Shown: positions 1 to 9,535 of the stretch, one piece after another
Layout: the number at the start of each line of letters is the position of its first letter
Numbering within the stretch: the first letter of the stretch is position 1
The notes under the pieces: generated by a model
What the model was told of the DNA's origin: nothing
Database searches by the model: none
Seen by the model: only the letters and a program-made list of their open reading frames with translations
NCBI GenBank assembly: GCA_013416795.1
Contig: RQSC01000022.1
Coordinates: forward strand, 232,720 to 248,330
Direction: 5' to 3'
From: Prasinococcaceae sp. CCMP 1430
Taxonomy: Eukaryota > Prasinodermophyta > Palmophyllophyceae > Prasinococcales > Prasinococcaceae
Length of the DNA stretch: 15,611 bases
Program-made: the position numbers and the translations under genes

Positions 1-1558
1 ACCGCTCCGCGAAGTCCTCCGCCTCCGCCTTCTCCACCGGGTTGAACATCCTGAAGCAGTCGTTGTTGTGCGCCCGCAGGTCGCCGTAGATCTCCCACGT
101 GGACGAGAACGGCACGCCGTTGAGCTTGAACATGTGGTCCGACGCCGTGCCGTGCGCCAGGTAGCCCACGCTCGAGCCGCCCGAGCCCACCACGCACTTG
201 CTCTTGCAGTGCCGCCTGTTGAGCTCGGCGAGCACCGGCGGCATGGCGACGCCCGCGCTGGCGTCCGTCACCTCCAGCGCGTGGTCCCACGGCAGGAACA
301 TCGCCTCCATCCCCGAGTGCACGTTGATCCACGCGTGCGGCTTGAAGACCGACGCGAGCTCGTTGAGGATGTACGCCTCCGGCTCGGACAGCGGCGCCGT
401 CCCGGGATACTCCTCGGCGGGGTCGTAGTCCTTCTCCTTGACGCCCCAGTCCACCTCGAAGTTGCGGTTGGTGTCCACGCCGCGCCCGTTCTTGCGCTCG
501 CAGAGCTTGCCCGACTCCACCCTCGCGCGCCCGTTGACGTTCTCCAGCGGCACCACCACGAACGCGACGCCGCGCAGCGACGCGGGGACGTCGGCGGGCG
601 ACGCCACGGAGTCGCCGCCCAGCGCCTCGAGGTGCTGCAGCAGCCGCAGGCACGTCTCCGAGGTGATGAGCTCCCGCCCGTGCTCGCCGTAGTTGAGCAG
701 GATGCGCACGCGCGCGGCGGCGTCCTCGCCCGCGCCCGCGCTGAGCGTCGCCTCGGCCGTGCCCGCGCCCTCGCCCGCGCCGTCCCCCTGGGCGACGAAG
801 TCGGCAGCGGCGCCGCCGGGGACGATGGTGAGCACCGGGAAGGCCACGGAGTAGCCCCCCTGCTCGCGCTCAAGCGTGTGCGAGCGCATCGTGCGCGGGT
901 TGCGCGCGACGATGCGCGCGACCTGTGTGTGTGTGCGCGCACACGCGCGTGTGTGTGCGTGCGTGCGCGTGCGCGTGCGTGGTGTGTGTGCGTGTGTGTC
1001 AGCACGCATGCGCAGCTGCAAGCGCACTGCAAGCGCGTGTATGCATGTGCGCATGTGTGTGCGCACGCGCGCGCGTGCGAACGCGCGCGTGCGCGCGCGC
1101 GTGGGCAGCGCCTCCGACCTCCTCGAAGAGCCTCTCGGTGGTGTGGTAGACGGAGAAGTCGGGCTTGGCGATCGGCGCCGCGCCCACGCGCGCGCGCAGC
1201 GCGCGGCGCCCGGTGGCGAGTGCTGTGCGTGTGCGCCAGGTGCGCGCGCGCGCGTGTGCGCGTGCGTGGGCGCGTGTGTGAGCGCGTGTGTAGGCGTGCG
1301 CGTGGGTGCGTGCTCGCGTGTGTCAGATGTGTGTGCGTGTGTGTATGCGTATGTGTGTGTGGGTGTGTGTATGTGTGCGTGTGTGTGCGCGCGTGTGCAT
1401 GGCGCACCTGCGTCCGCGTCCGCGTCTGCGCGAGGGAGGGCGCCGCGCCGCGCGACGACGTCATCGATGACAACCGCAGCCTCGCCCTCGCCCTCGCCCA
1501 GCGCCGCGGCGGCGGAGGCCGCGAGCGCAGCTGTCGCGACGAGCGTGTGTGTGCGAGG
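1..1558 (-). CDS. Zinc metallocarboxypeptidase, M14 family (spliced, 3' end outside window, 5' end unresolved)
   Basis: Predicted secreted or vacuolar zinc carboxypeptidase that removes C-terminal residues from peptides. Three exons are recovered on the minus strand: 1558-1408, 1222-1119 and 923-1 (continuing past the edge). Joined, they keep one frame (151 nt ending in phase 1, then 104 nt, then phase 0). The small middle exon supplies DFSVYHTTERLFEE, which runs straight into VARIVARNPRTM, a typical M14 N-terminal stretch. In the last exon I see the zinc-binding GEHGRE (His codon 680-682, Glu 671-673), the DTNRNF substrate-binding motif (about 460-478), INVHSG with the third zinc ligand (about 310-325) and STWEIYGD with the catalytic Glu at 92-94. 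All key residues are therefore present. The first exon reads as an alanine-rich hydrophobic stretch (LVATAALAASAAAAALGEG), consistent with a signal peptide, but I find no in-frame ATG, so a further 5' exon is likely. Family call is firm; substrate preference is unknown. Confidence 0.88.
924..1118 (-). other. Intron of the M14 gene (195 nt), alternating purine-pyrimidine
   Basis: The donor reads GAG|GTCGGA and the acceptor CACACAG|GTC on the minus strand, phase 0. Removing it restores the family-typical FEEVARIVARNP junction, which is the evidence that it is real. Almost the whole intron is alternating CA, CG and TG dinucleotides. Confidence 0.8.
1223..1407 (-). other. Intron of the M14 gene (185 nt), alternating purine-pyrimidine
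   Basis: The donor is GCAG|GTGCGC and the acceptor CGCACAG|CA. The phase-1 end of the upstream exon pairs exactly with the two-base start of the downstream exon, so the frame is conserved. The body is (CA)n mixed with (CG)n throughout. Confidence 0.65.
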
Positions 1559-1640
1559 CTGTAAGCCAGGTGTGTACGCGCCATCGCGCGAGCGAGCGCG
1601 AGCACGCGGTGTGGCGCGCGGGCAGGCACGCGCGCACACA

Positions 1641-1672
<32 letters not shown>

Positions 1673-1694
1673 TGACCGCACACACACACACGAC

Positions 1695-1729
<35 letters not shown>

Positions 1730-1735
1730 CGTGCA
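1559..1735 (-). repeat. CA/GT microsatellite, probable first intron of the M14 gene
   Basis: Plus-strand (CA)n blocks at about 1629-1725 (GT in the transcript), with a possible acceptor CTTACAG at 1559-1565 and a possible GTGTGT donor near 1733. The upstream exon could not be fixed: candidate open frames at 1735-1836 do not join the next exon in a compatible phase. The boundaries are therefore tentative. Confidence 0.45.
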
Positions 1736-1839
1736 GCTCTGCTGCGGCCACCAATTCGGTGCGCACCGTCGCACGCGAACGCGCGCTCAACCGCGCGGGC
1801 CCGCTCAAATCCCCATATGGATTTTGAAAAGAGCATAAA

Positions 1840-2490
1840 GCTTTACTAGATTCGATTTGACCATGAACCGTCGGAGTTTGTTACAGAAATTCTGTGCGTT
1901 GGCGAAGGCTCCTCGTGGTGCGAACCCGCGCCATTAAATGCATTGAAGAGTGCCCGATCACGGCCATAGCCACCGCAGTGGCATTGCGCCAGAGCGCTTC
2001 CTGCATCCTCACCATCCTTTCGGACGTGTCCGAGAATGACATGCGAAGGTCGCCGTCGCGGGTCGACTTGGCCCGCGCCGCCTGAGCTCACCTTGGCGGA
2101 GAAATACAGATCCACGCTGAGCCCGGGCGCGTCGCGCTCCCCGTCGCGTTGCGCGCACTCGTCCGGTCCGCGGCGCCGCCCGAGGGTCATGTGAGGCAGT
2201 CGAGAGGCGAAGAGCAGTGGCTAGCCACTGCGCAAGTACACCAGGCGACAAATGCCTATAAGCGTGAAAGGCGCCGCTCCTGTACGCATAGCACTCTTTC
2301 TTGGTTTGGCAGCCATCGTGAGCCCTGAATGTTGCGAACACATCAGGATGGATGTGAGTACTTTCGCACGGCTGCGGACTTATGGTCGTGCTTCTAGACG
2401 CGACTCATGAGCTCGCCGAGCAGCTGCAGCATGTGCTCCGGCGCAACGTCGGTGAGCACAACCGTCGACGGATGCGGCACGTGGCAACGC
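1840..2490. other. Intergenic spacer of lower GC, no confident gene
   Basis: GC drops compared with the flanks. On the minus strand there is an open frame after a TGA at 2088-2090 that runs to a TAA at 1881 (68 codons, containing MSFSDTSERMVRMQEALW), and a second protein-like segment at about 2394-2480 (TVVLTDVAPEHMLQLLGELM then a TAG). A textbook donor-like AAG|GTGAGC lies at 2086-2094. I recognise none of these. They could be exons of an unidentified gene, pseudogene remains or chance. A plus-strand frame opposite the first segment is also open, which weakens either reading. Confidence 0.25.
2214..2231. repeat. Perfect 18-bp palindrome
   Basis: GCAGTGGCTAGCCACTGC equals its own reverse complement over all 18 bases. 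It lies in the non-coding spacer between the divergent M14 gene (minus) and RFC1 (plus), so it could be a dimeric protein-binding site, but no function is shown. Confidence 0.6.
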
Positions 2491-2497
2491 CGCGTTT

Positions 2498-2539
2498 AGC
2501 CCTCCGGGCTCCAACCTGTGTTTGGAGCCCTCCGGGCTC
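2498..2539. repeat. Duplicated hairpin AGCCCTCCGGGCT with inverted arms
   Basis: Two copies (2498-2510 and 2526-2538), each a stem AGCCC/GGGCT around TCC. The inner arms GGGCTCCA (2506-2513) and TGGAGCCC (2523-2530) also pair, giving a larger hairpin. An AAACCCT motif follows at 2545, then a T14 run at 2581-2594. It lies about 410 bases upstream of the RFC1 start. It resembles a remnant of a small inverted-repeat element, or a structured promoter part. Confidence 0.5.
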
Positions 2540-2950
2540 AAAATAAACCCTGATCATCACCCCAAAATTCACCCCAAACCTTTTTTTTTTTTTTGGCGCG
2601 CGCACTACCGAATGCATCCGAATATGAATATTGTGCGCGCGATCGTGCCGGCGATCGCGCAGCAGGCGCCACACCGCTGCCCTCCCCCCCCCCCCTCCCC
2701 CGCTGTCCACGTGCCCGCGGCTCCCTCGCGCGCAGCTCGGGGTGCGGAGGGGCGCGCGGCGCCGCGCTGCGCGAGCGCGCGCGAAGGGGTGTGGTTGAGG
2801 AGAGGCGGGGAGGCCGCGGCGCTTTCGCCGCGGGGCGATCGGGGCGGTTCGAAAACGCGCGGCGGCGCTCCCCCTCGGCCCGCCTCCCTCCTCAGCCCCG
2901 CCGTCGCCGCCTCCGCGCGCCCGCCGGCCTGCGTGCACGCGCGCGACGCG

Positions 2951-5806
2951 ATGCCCAAGGACATCCGCTCGTTCTTCGGTGCCAAGCCGGCCGGCAAGCC
3001 CAAGGCCGCGGCGCCGGCGCCGAAGCCCGCCGCCGCCCCCGAGGCGTCGACGCCGAGGAAACGCGAGGTCGACCTCACCGTCGCGAGCGACGACGATGAC
3101 GACGGTGACGACGACTTCGTGATTGACGAGAGGCCTCGCAAGCAGGCGAAGTCGAAGGCCGGGGGCGCGCGCGCCTCGCCCAAGCAAACGCCGAAGCGAT
3201 CGCCCAAGCAGCCTCCCTCGCAGCCCGCCGTCGCGTCGCCCACGCTCAACGAGCCGATGCCCTCGCCGCCGGAGCTCGCGGGCGCGCCGGCGGTGACGGG
3301 CGCCGAGGCGCGCCGCGCCAAGCTCGACGCGCTGTGGCACGCGTACTTCGACGCGCCCGGCGGCTTCTTCGACAACCGCGCGTCCAAGTCCAACGAGCGC
3401 GCGCCCGACTTCAAGCAGAAGGGCACGGGCGAGGCGCTGTGGGTGCGCGGAGCGCCCGCGTGGGCGCGCGCGAAGCTCGCCGAGGCCGAGAGCGGCGCTC
3501 CGCAGCAGCAGCGGAACGGCGGCGGCCCGGCCGTCCGGCCGCGCCGACCGGCGCGCCCGCCAACGCCGCCGGCCGCCCGCACTGGATGCGCGCCTCCGAC
3601 GAGGACATGCGGCCGCCTCGCAAGGGCCAAAAGCCGCCGCCCCCGCGCGGCCAGCACGACGCCCTCACCGAGATGCGGCCCGCGCGCAAGGGCGAGGCGC
3701 CGTCGCCGCAGCCGCTGACCTTCGTGATTACGGGCATCATGGAGAGCCTGGAGCGCGACGAGATGGAGGACTATATCAAGCGCCACGGCGGACAGACGCG
3801 CTCCTCCGTCTCGGGAAAGACGACGCACCTCGTCAAGGGCGGCGAGCCTTTCTCGGAGGGCAAGCTGGCCAAGGCGGTGGAGCTCAAGCTGCCCATCCTC
3901 GACGAGGACGGCGTCATCGCGCTCGTGCTCAGGGCGGGCCCGCCGCAGGCCGAGCCCGCGCCGGCGCCCGCCGCTGCGCCGGTGGTGGCGCCGGCTGGCC
4001 GCCGGCGGCGGAGGCGCGGCGGGCGCGGGGGGGCAGTCTGCCGGCGGCGCCGCGGGCGAGCTCTGGACGGACAAGTGGGCTCCTCGGGAGTTGGACGACC
4101 TCGTGGGCGGCGCGGCCAATGCCAAGGCCATCGGGCGCTGGCTGAATGAGTGGGACATGAACTTCAACAAGAGGAAGATCGTCCCCAAGACGAGCGACAA
4201 GAACGGGCCGAAGAAGGCGGTGCTGATGAGCGGCCCGCCCGGCATCGGGAAGACGTCGATGGCCAAGCTCATCTCCAAGCAGTTCGGCTACAGCGTCATG
4301 GAGGTCAACGCGAGCGACGCGCGCGGCAAGGCCAACGGCGACGTCCTCAAGGGCGTGGGGGGCTCCACCGCCAACCGGGTGCGCGAGCTCGTCACCAATC
4401 GCGGCCTGTCGTTCGGCAAGGCGGGCATGGGCAAGACCACCGAAGGCAAGACGCTCCTCATCATGGACGAAGTGGACGGCATGTCCGCCGGCGACCGAGG
4501 CGGCGTGGCCGACCTCATCAAGACCATCGGGCTGAGCAAGATGCCGATCATATGCATCTGCAATGACAAGTACTCGCAGAAGCTGCGCTCGCTGCAGGGG
4601 CACTGCATGGACATGACCTTCCGCAGGCCTACCAAGCAGATGGTCGCCAAGCGCCTCGGTCACGTCGCCCGCGCCGAAGGCCTCCAATGCGATGAGATGG
4701 CGCTGCAGCAGCTCGCGGAGGAGTGCAACACCGACATACGCCTCAGCCTCAACATGCTTCAGATGTTCGCGCGGCGCGCGAGGGTCATGCGCTTCGATGA
4801 CGTGAAGCAGCAGTTCGCCGCGGGAGGGAAGGACGTGGACATGTCCATCTTCACCATCATGGACCAGCTAATGGGCGCGCACGCCGCCACCATGACCCTC
4901 AACCAGCGGCTCGACCTGGTGTTCCACGACGCGGACCTCATGCCCCTCTTCGTCGCGGACAACTACATCAACTACATGACCAGCAAACGGCAGGACGAGG
5001 CGTTCCGGATGGAGCGGTGCGCGCGCGCGGCGGACGCCGTTTCGCAGAGCGACGTCATCGCGCGCAAAGTACGGGCGGAGCAGATGTGGGCCCTCATGCC
5101 GCTGCAGCTGGCGCTGGGGTGTGTCGAGCCGGCGGCGCTCATGCGCGGCGGTCGCGAGGCCTTCGGGCAGTACGACTTCAGGCCGCGCTTCCCGGCGTGG
5201 CTCGGGAAGATGTCCTCTACCAACAAGAACACGCGCTTGCTGCAAGAGCTCAACACCCACATGCTGTGCACGGGCGAGTACCACGGCACCCCGCTGTCGA
5301 TGCGCATGGACTTCGTGCCCACGCTGCGGGCCCTCCTGTCCGCGCCGCTCAGGGATCGGTCCATGGGCCCCGAGGAGGCCGTGCAGCAGGTGCTGGAGAA
5401 GCTGGACTCCTATTCGCTCACCAAGGACGACTTCGACACGCTCATGGGCGAGTTCCAGCTGGCACGCGGCAGGAAGAAGGACGCGCTCGAGGGCGTCGAG
5501 TCCAAGACAAAGGCGGCGCTCACGAGGCAGTACAACGCCGGCGGGCACCACATGAAGTCGTCGGTGATGATGAAGGACGGCGTGACGAAGGGCAAGAAGC
5601 GCAAGATCAAGGCGGAGGCCAACCCGGATCGCGCGGGAGACAATGACGTGGTTGCCATGGACGACGCCCCGCCTGACGCGCTCGAGGAGGACGACGAGGA
5701 CAGCGACGGAGACGCCATCGCGGGGCTCATCAGCAAACGCGGCAAGGGCAAGGCGAAAGGCAAGGGCAAGGCGGCGGCGAAGAAGCCCAAAAAGGCCAAG
5801 AAGTGA
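2951..5806 (+). CDS. RFC1: Replication factor C large subunit (RFC1)
   Basis: Large subunit of the nuclear RFC clamp loader, which uses ATP to open PCNA and load it at primer-template junctions. The ATG at 2951 is chosen because MPKDIRSFFG matches the RFC1 N-terminus with its PCNA-binding DIRxFF box; upstream in-frame codons look non-coding. Order: PIP-like box (residues 4-9), acidic DDDDDGDDDF stretch and basic region (about 45-65), a PDF-type motif (nt 3323-3490), BRCT domain (nt 3715-3925, LTFVITGIMESLERDEME), then AAA+ core from WTDKWAPRELDDLVGG (nt 4064). Walker A GPPGIGKT is at 4232-4255, Walker B LLIMDEVD at 4454-4477, sensor 1 IICICND follows, and the RFC1 C-terminal domain ends in a Lys-rich tail. 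The frame goes 2, then 1 (about 3493-3590), then 2 again (about 3982-4036): two small introns or two sequence indels. Joined length is about 930-950 residues, near plant RFC1. BMS1 lies tail to tail downstream. Confidence 0.94.
3323..3490 (+). other. PDF-type ssDNA-binding motif inside RFC1
   Basis: Read in the RFC1 frame, this stretch gives LDALWHAYFDAPGGFFDNR, then APDFKQKGTGEALWV, then APAWARAKL. This follows the PDF motif of plant organellar ssDNA-binding (OSB) proteins as I remember it: a Trp/Phe-rich start, DNR, PDFK-K-TGEALWL, then a W-x-x-x-L end. The aromatic WW before DNR is FF here. The match is by eye, not by a profile search. In OSB proteins this motif binds ssDNA. I do not know it from any described RFC1. 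Confidence 0.65.
3982..4036 (+). other. Candidate 52-55 nt intron or indel site in RFC1
   Basis: Before this point the BRCT domain is in frame 1; after it the AAA+ core is in frame 2. A GT at 3982 or 3985 and a CAG ending at 4036 would give an intron of 55 or 52 nt, both 1 modulo 3 as required, joining ...AAAP to SAGGAAGELW in phase 0. The G7 run at 4027-4033 makes a one-base sequencing error an equally simple explanation. Confidence 0.4.
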
Positions 5807-5873
5807 CTGGCGCGCATTTATAAGATAATGGAAATTCGGCGGCACGCGCTCGCGGCCGCGCGGCTGCGCCTCC
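5807..5873. terminator. Shared 3' spacer between convergent RFC1 and BMS1
   Basis: Only 67 bases separate the two stop codons. The only AT-rich patch (ATTTATAAGATAATGG, about 5816-5831) is the likely place for RNA 3'-end signals of both genes. No canonical AATAAA is present on the plus strand. The two transcripts probably overlap. Confidence 0.4.
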
Positions 5874-7383
5874 TCAGTCGTCGGCGTTGCGCCCGCCTTT
5901 CCCCTTCTTGCCGTAGGTGCGCCCCATGGCCTTGTGCTTCTCGCTGAGGCCGCGCTGCACGTGTCGCAGCTTCTTCTGCTCGCGCGTGTACGCCGCGCGC
6001 GCCTCGATGTCGCGAGCGTCGCGCTTGGCCTTGGCCTTGTTGCGCCGATCCTGGGCCTCCCTCGCGCGCACGCGGCTCTGGTTGCGGATGGCGTTGAGCT
6101 GCGCGACCAGCGTGGCCGCCTTGCGCTCGTCCTTGTCCATGACCACCGCGCGGCGCTGCTCCAGGGTCTGGCGCTTGCGCTTCTTCTCGATCTTTGGCTT
6201 GGACTTGAACGGCAGCTCCGCCTGCAGCGCCTTGGGCACCTTGAGCGACGAGAACTTGCGCGGCGCGCGGTCCACTGCCTTGTACACCGAGTCAGCGTTG
6301 AGCGGCGGCGCCTCGCCCGCCTCGCGGCGCATCTGCCCGACGGTGCGCATGCCGCTCCACTCGACGCCGGGCGCCGCGAGCATGGTGTCGGTGGGCACGC
6401 AAAACCTTGGCACGTCAACGGGCACCCACGCGCGCAGGAAGACGATGTCCGAGAGCAGCAGCTTGTCCTCGAACGTGCAGCGGCACGCGCCCTCGCCGCC
6501 GCCGTCGGTGGTGCGCAGGGCCTTCTTGATCTGGCCGCGCACGCCCGACACCGTGCGCACGCTCGCGCCCTCGAACTTGGCCACCTCGAGCGCGCTGCTG
6601 AACATGTCCTTGATGAAGGCGGTGTTCTTGAACGTCTTGAAGGGGTAGCCTACGAGCTTCAGCTTCTTCACCACGCGGACCTGGGAGTCGCGCTCCAGCG
6701 TCACGCCCGTGGCGGTCACGCGGAAGCCGCGCGCATTGGAGCCGAGCGTCGAAAAGCAAATCAAGCCGGTGTTCTGCGGGACCACCGGACCGAAGAAGCT
6801 CGCGAGGCAGTGCATGTGCTCAGGCGTGTACTTGAGCATTCGCTGGCGACCGTTGGAGTCCTCCGTGGCGAAGAGCGGGAGCGTCTGGAAGCGGCGCCAG
6901 CCGCACGACATGATCACGGGATCGCGATTCTTCAGAACCTTGCGCGCCCAGCGGTGCTTCTTGAAGCGCGCCTGCATGAAGCCGTAGCCCTCCTCCTGAG
7001 GGGGCACGCCGCCCAACACCATGGGGCGTCTGGCGTCGAAGTGCTCCACCAGCTCCTTGGGCATGCCGTGCAGCAGCAGGCGCACGTACGCGCCCGGGCG
7101 GTGGCCCTCCAGCTGCACGCGCCGCTGCGCGTCGAGGCCCGCGGTGATGGCCAGGCCGCGCGCCTGGTCCTCCTCGAGGCGCCTCTTCTCCTGGGCGAAC
7201 CACGTCTGCTCTTCGGGATCCTCCACGTCGTCGTCCGCCTCGGCCGCGCCGCCGGCGGCTTGATCGCCCCCGCCGCCTCCCGCCACGTCCGTGTCCGACT
7301 TGAACCCACCCGCGTCGTAGGCGCTGTTGAAAGACGCCTTCTTCGCGAGTTTGGCGGCGCGTCGCAGCGCCGCCTCGTCTTCA

Positions 7384-7417
<34 letters not shown>

Positions 7418-8072
7418 TTGACGCACCCGCCCCGAACTTCTCGCCAGTCTCCATGTCCTCGAAGTCTCCGTACACCGCCTCGCCATCGTCGTCGTCCCCG
7501 ACGCCATCCGCAAGGCCGAGCTTGCGCCGCTCCGCCGCTGCCCAGTCGCCGGTGACGAACCGATTGCGCAGCGTCTCGATGGTCTCGTCGGGGTCCCAGC
7601 CGCGCGACTCGTGCCGCACGCGCGACGAGTCCGGCGCGTCCACCCCGCCGCCGGCCGCCGGTGCATTGGACGCCGCACGCCCGCCCTCGTCGGCGGAGCC
7701 CTTGAGCACGAAGAGGTCGTCGCCCTCCTCGTCGTCCTCGCTCTCGTCGAGCCCCGCCGCGGCCGCGGAGCCACCGTCCTGCGACACCTTGCCCGATCCA
7801 GCGAGGCTGCTCTCGCCATACACGACTTTCATGAGGTCCACGCGCCCCAGGGCGGCTGACGCGCGCGCGGCCATGCCCGCCTTCCAGCGCGCCGACGCGC
7901 CGCCGTCGGCGTCGTCGTAGTCACCCTCGTCCTCGTCCTCGTCGTCGCTGCTGCCCGCGAACGCGAGCTCCTCGTCGCCCCCCTCGCCGCCTGCGGCCCC
8001 GATGCCCGGCAGCGCGCGGCGGCGCACGCGGCCATCGCCCGCCACCACCTCCGCGTCAACGCCGGCGCCGTA

Positions 8073-8112
<40 letters not shown>

Positions 8113-9521
8113 CCATCGCTGCCGTCGCTGCCGTCGCTGCCGTCGCTGTCGTACTCGTCGTCCGACGCGCCCGAGACGTCATCGCCGTCCTCATCGTCAC
8201 CCTCACCCTCGTCGCCACTCCCGTCGAGGGCCGGCGCCGCGATGCGCCTGCCGCCGCTGATGAGCTGGATATCGGCGCCCTGCAGCCTGTCGTTGATTGT
8301 GGTGGAGGCGTCCTGTAGCGCGTGCACCATGCCCACACCCTCGTCGGGCTCCGCGTCGTCCGCCCCGGCGGCGCCGTCTGCATCGCCCTGCTGCTGCTGG
8401 CGCTTGGAAAAGTTGACCTTCCAGTCGTCGATGTTGACGTACACGCCGTCCTTGTCGTAGAGCATCTCGCCCACGTTGCCCATGGGCGCGTAGATGAGTT
8501 GCTCCTTCTCTACGAGGCGGCGCTTCTTCGCCTTCTCGGGCAGCGGGCAGGGGTCGGGCAGCGCGGCGACGGCGGCGGTGCCGTAGTCCCCCGCGCCGGC
8601 GATGTGCACGCGCGCGCCGGCCTTGAGGTTGGCGCCGCGCAGGTAGCCGAAGACGGCCACCGAGCGGTTGGCCGTGGGGTCGGCCTCCACGAGCGCCGGG
8701 TCGGTGACGTCCTCGAAGCGGTCGGCGAGCACGTAGGGGTGCGCCAGCCGCCAGCTGAGCGGCCGCACCTTGGCCAGGCTCACGAAGCGCGCCAGGTTGA
8801 GCGTCTCGCGCCGCGGGTAGCGCCCGCCCGCGCCCAGGCCCGACAGGTAGAACAGCTTGGCGCCGTCGTAGATCTCCCCCCAGAAGCGCTGCTTCAGGCG
8901 CTTCTTCACCTTCTTAAGGCGCTTGGAGTCCTTGAAGCCGTCCAGGTGCGTGAGCACACCCATCACCTTGGGAAAGCCGTGCGTCTGCAGCACGTTGAGA
9001 AACTCGAAGGTCTCCATCTCGAAGCCGAACGAGCCGTCGATGGCCAGCAGCGCGAGGTCGGCCACCTTGCAGCAATCGATCATGCCAGGCAGGTCGTCGG
9101 GGCACTCCACGAAGGTCACGCGGCGCTTCTTGCCCGCGACGATGGTGACCGGCCCCACGACGTCACGCAGGCCATGCTTTGTGAAGTGCTTTACCAGCGA
9201 CTTGATGATGGTGCTCTTGCCGACGCCGGGGGGGCCTTGCACGACGACCGTGAGCGGCGGCGGGTCGGCGTCGACGGCCGCCTCGACGACGGGCGCGTGC
9301 AGCCGCCGCTGCGCTCGCTCGCTCGCGCGGTGCGCGCGCGCCTTGGCGCGCCTGCCGGAGAACTCGAGCTCCTTCTTGGAGTTGCCCGTGCGGTCGACGG
9401 TGTCCACGCCGCGCCTCTTCTTGTCGGCGAGCTTGCGCTTGTCCGCCTTGCGCCCCGCCAGCCGCGCGCGGTGCGCCTTGGACGTCTTGTCGAGCGCGCG
9501 CACGTTGAAGACGTCGCCCAT
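5874..9521 (-). CDS. BMS1: Ribosome biogenesis GTPase BMS1
   Basis: Nucleolar GTPase of the small-subunit processome; with RCL1 it is needed for 18S rRNA maturation and 40S assembly. The ORF is 1215 residues and uninterrupted, against about 1180-1280 in yeast and human, so the gene appears complete and intronless. The start [19 protein letters not shown] is the family N-terminus. The P-loop GPPGVGKS is at residues 96-103, followed by [20 protein letters not shown] and [11 protein letters not shown] typical of the BMS1 GTPase. The middle (about 430-760) is low-complexity and acidic, including a GSD repeat and a run of about 12 Asp at nt 8070-8160. The C-terminal half carries the BMS1/TSR1 domain (for example [14 protein letters not shown]), ending in a Lys-rich tail. 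The start ATG at 9519-9521 fits and a telo-box lies about 36 bases upstream. It converges on RFC1. Confidence 0.96.
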
Positions 9522-9535
9522 CGCGGCTGCCGGCC

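Noticed and set aside
68-1564. Long plus-strand open frame opposite the carboxypeptidase
   Set aside because: It is antisense to clear M14 motifs, and its second half is Cys/Val/Arg low complexity read from GT/CG repeats.
268-1836. Long minus-strand frame of 522 residues
   Set aside because: Out of frame with the M14 motifs; mostly His/Thr/Arg/Ala from the repeat introns.
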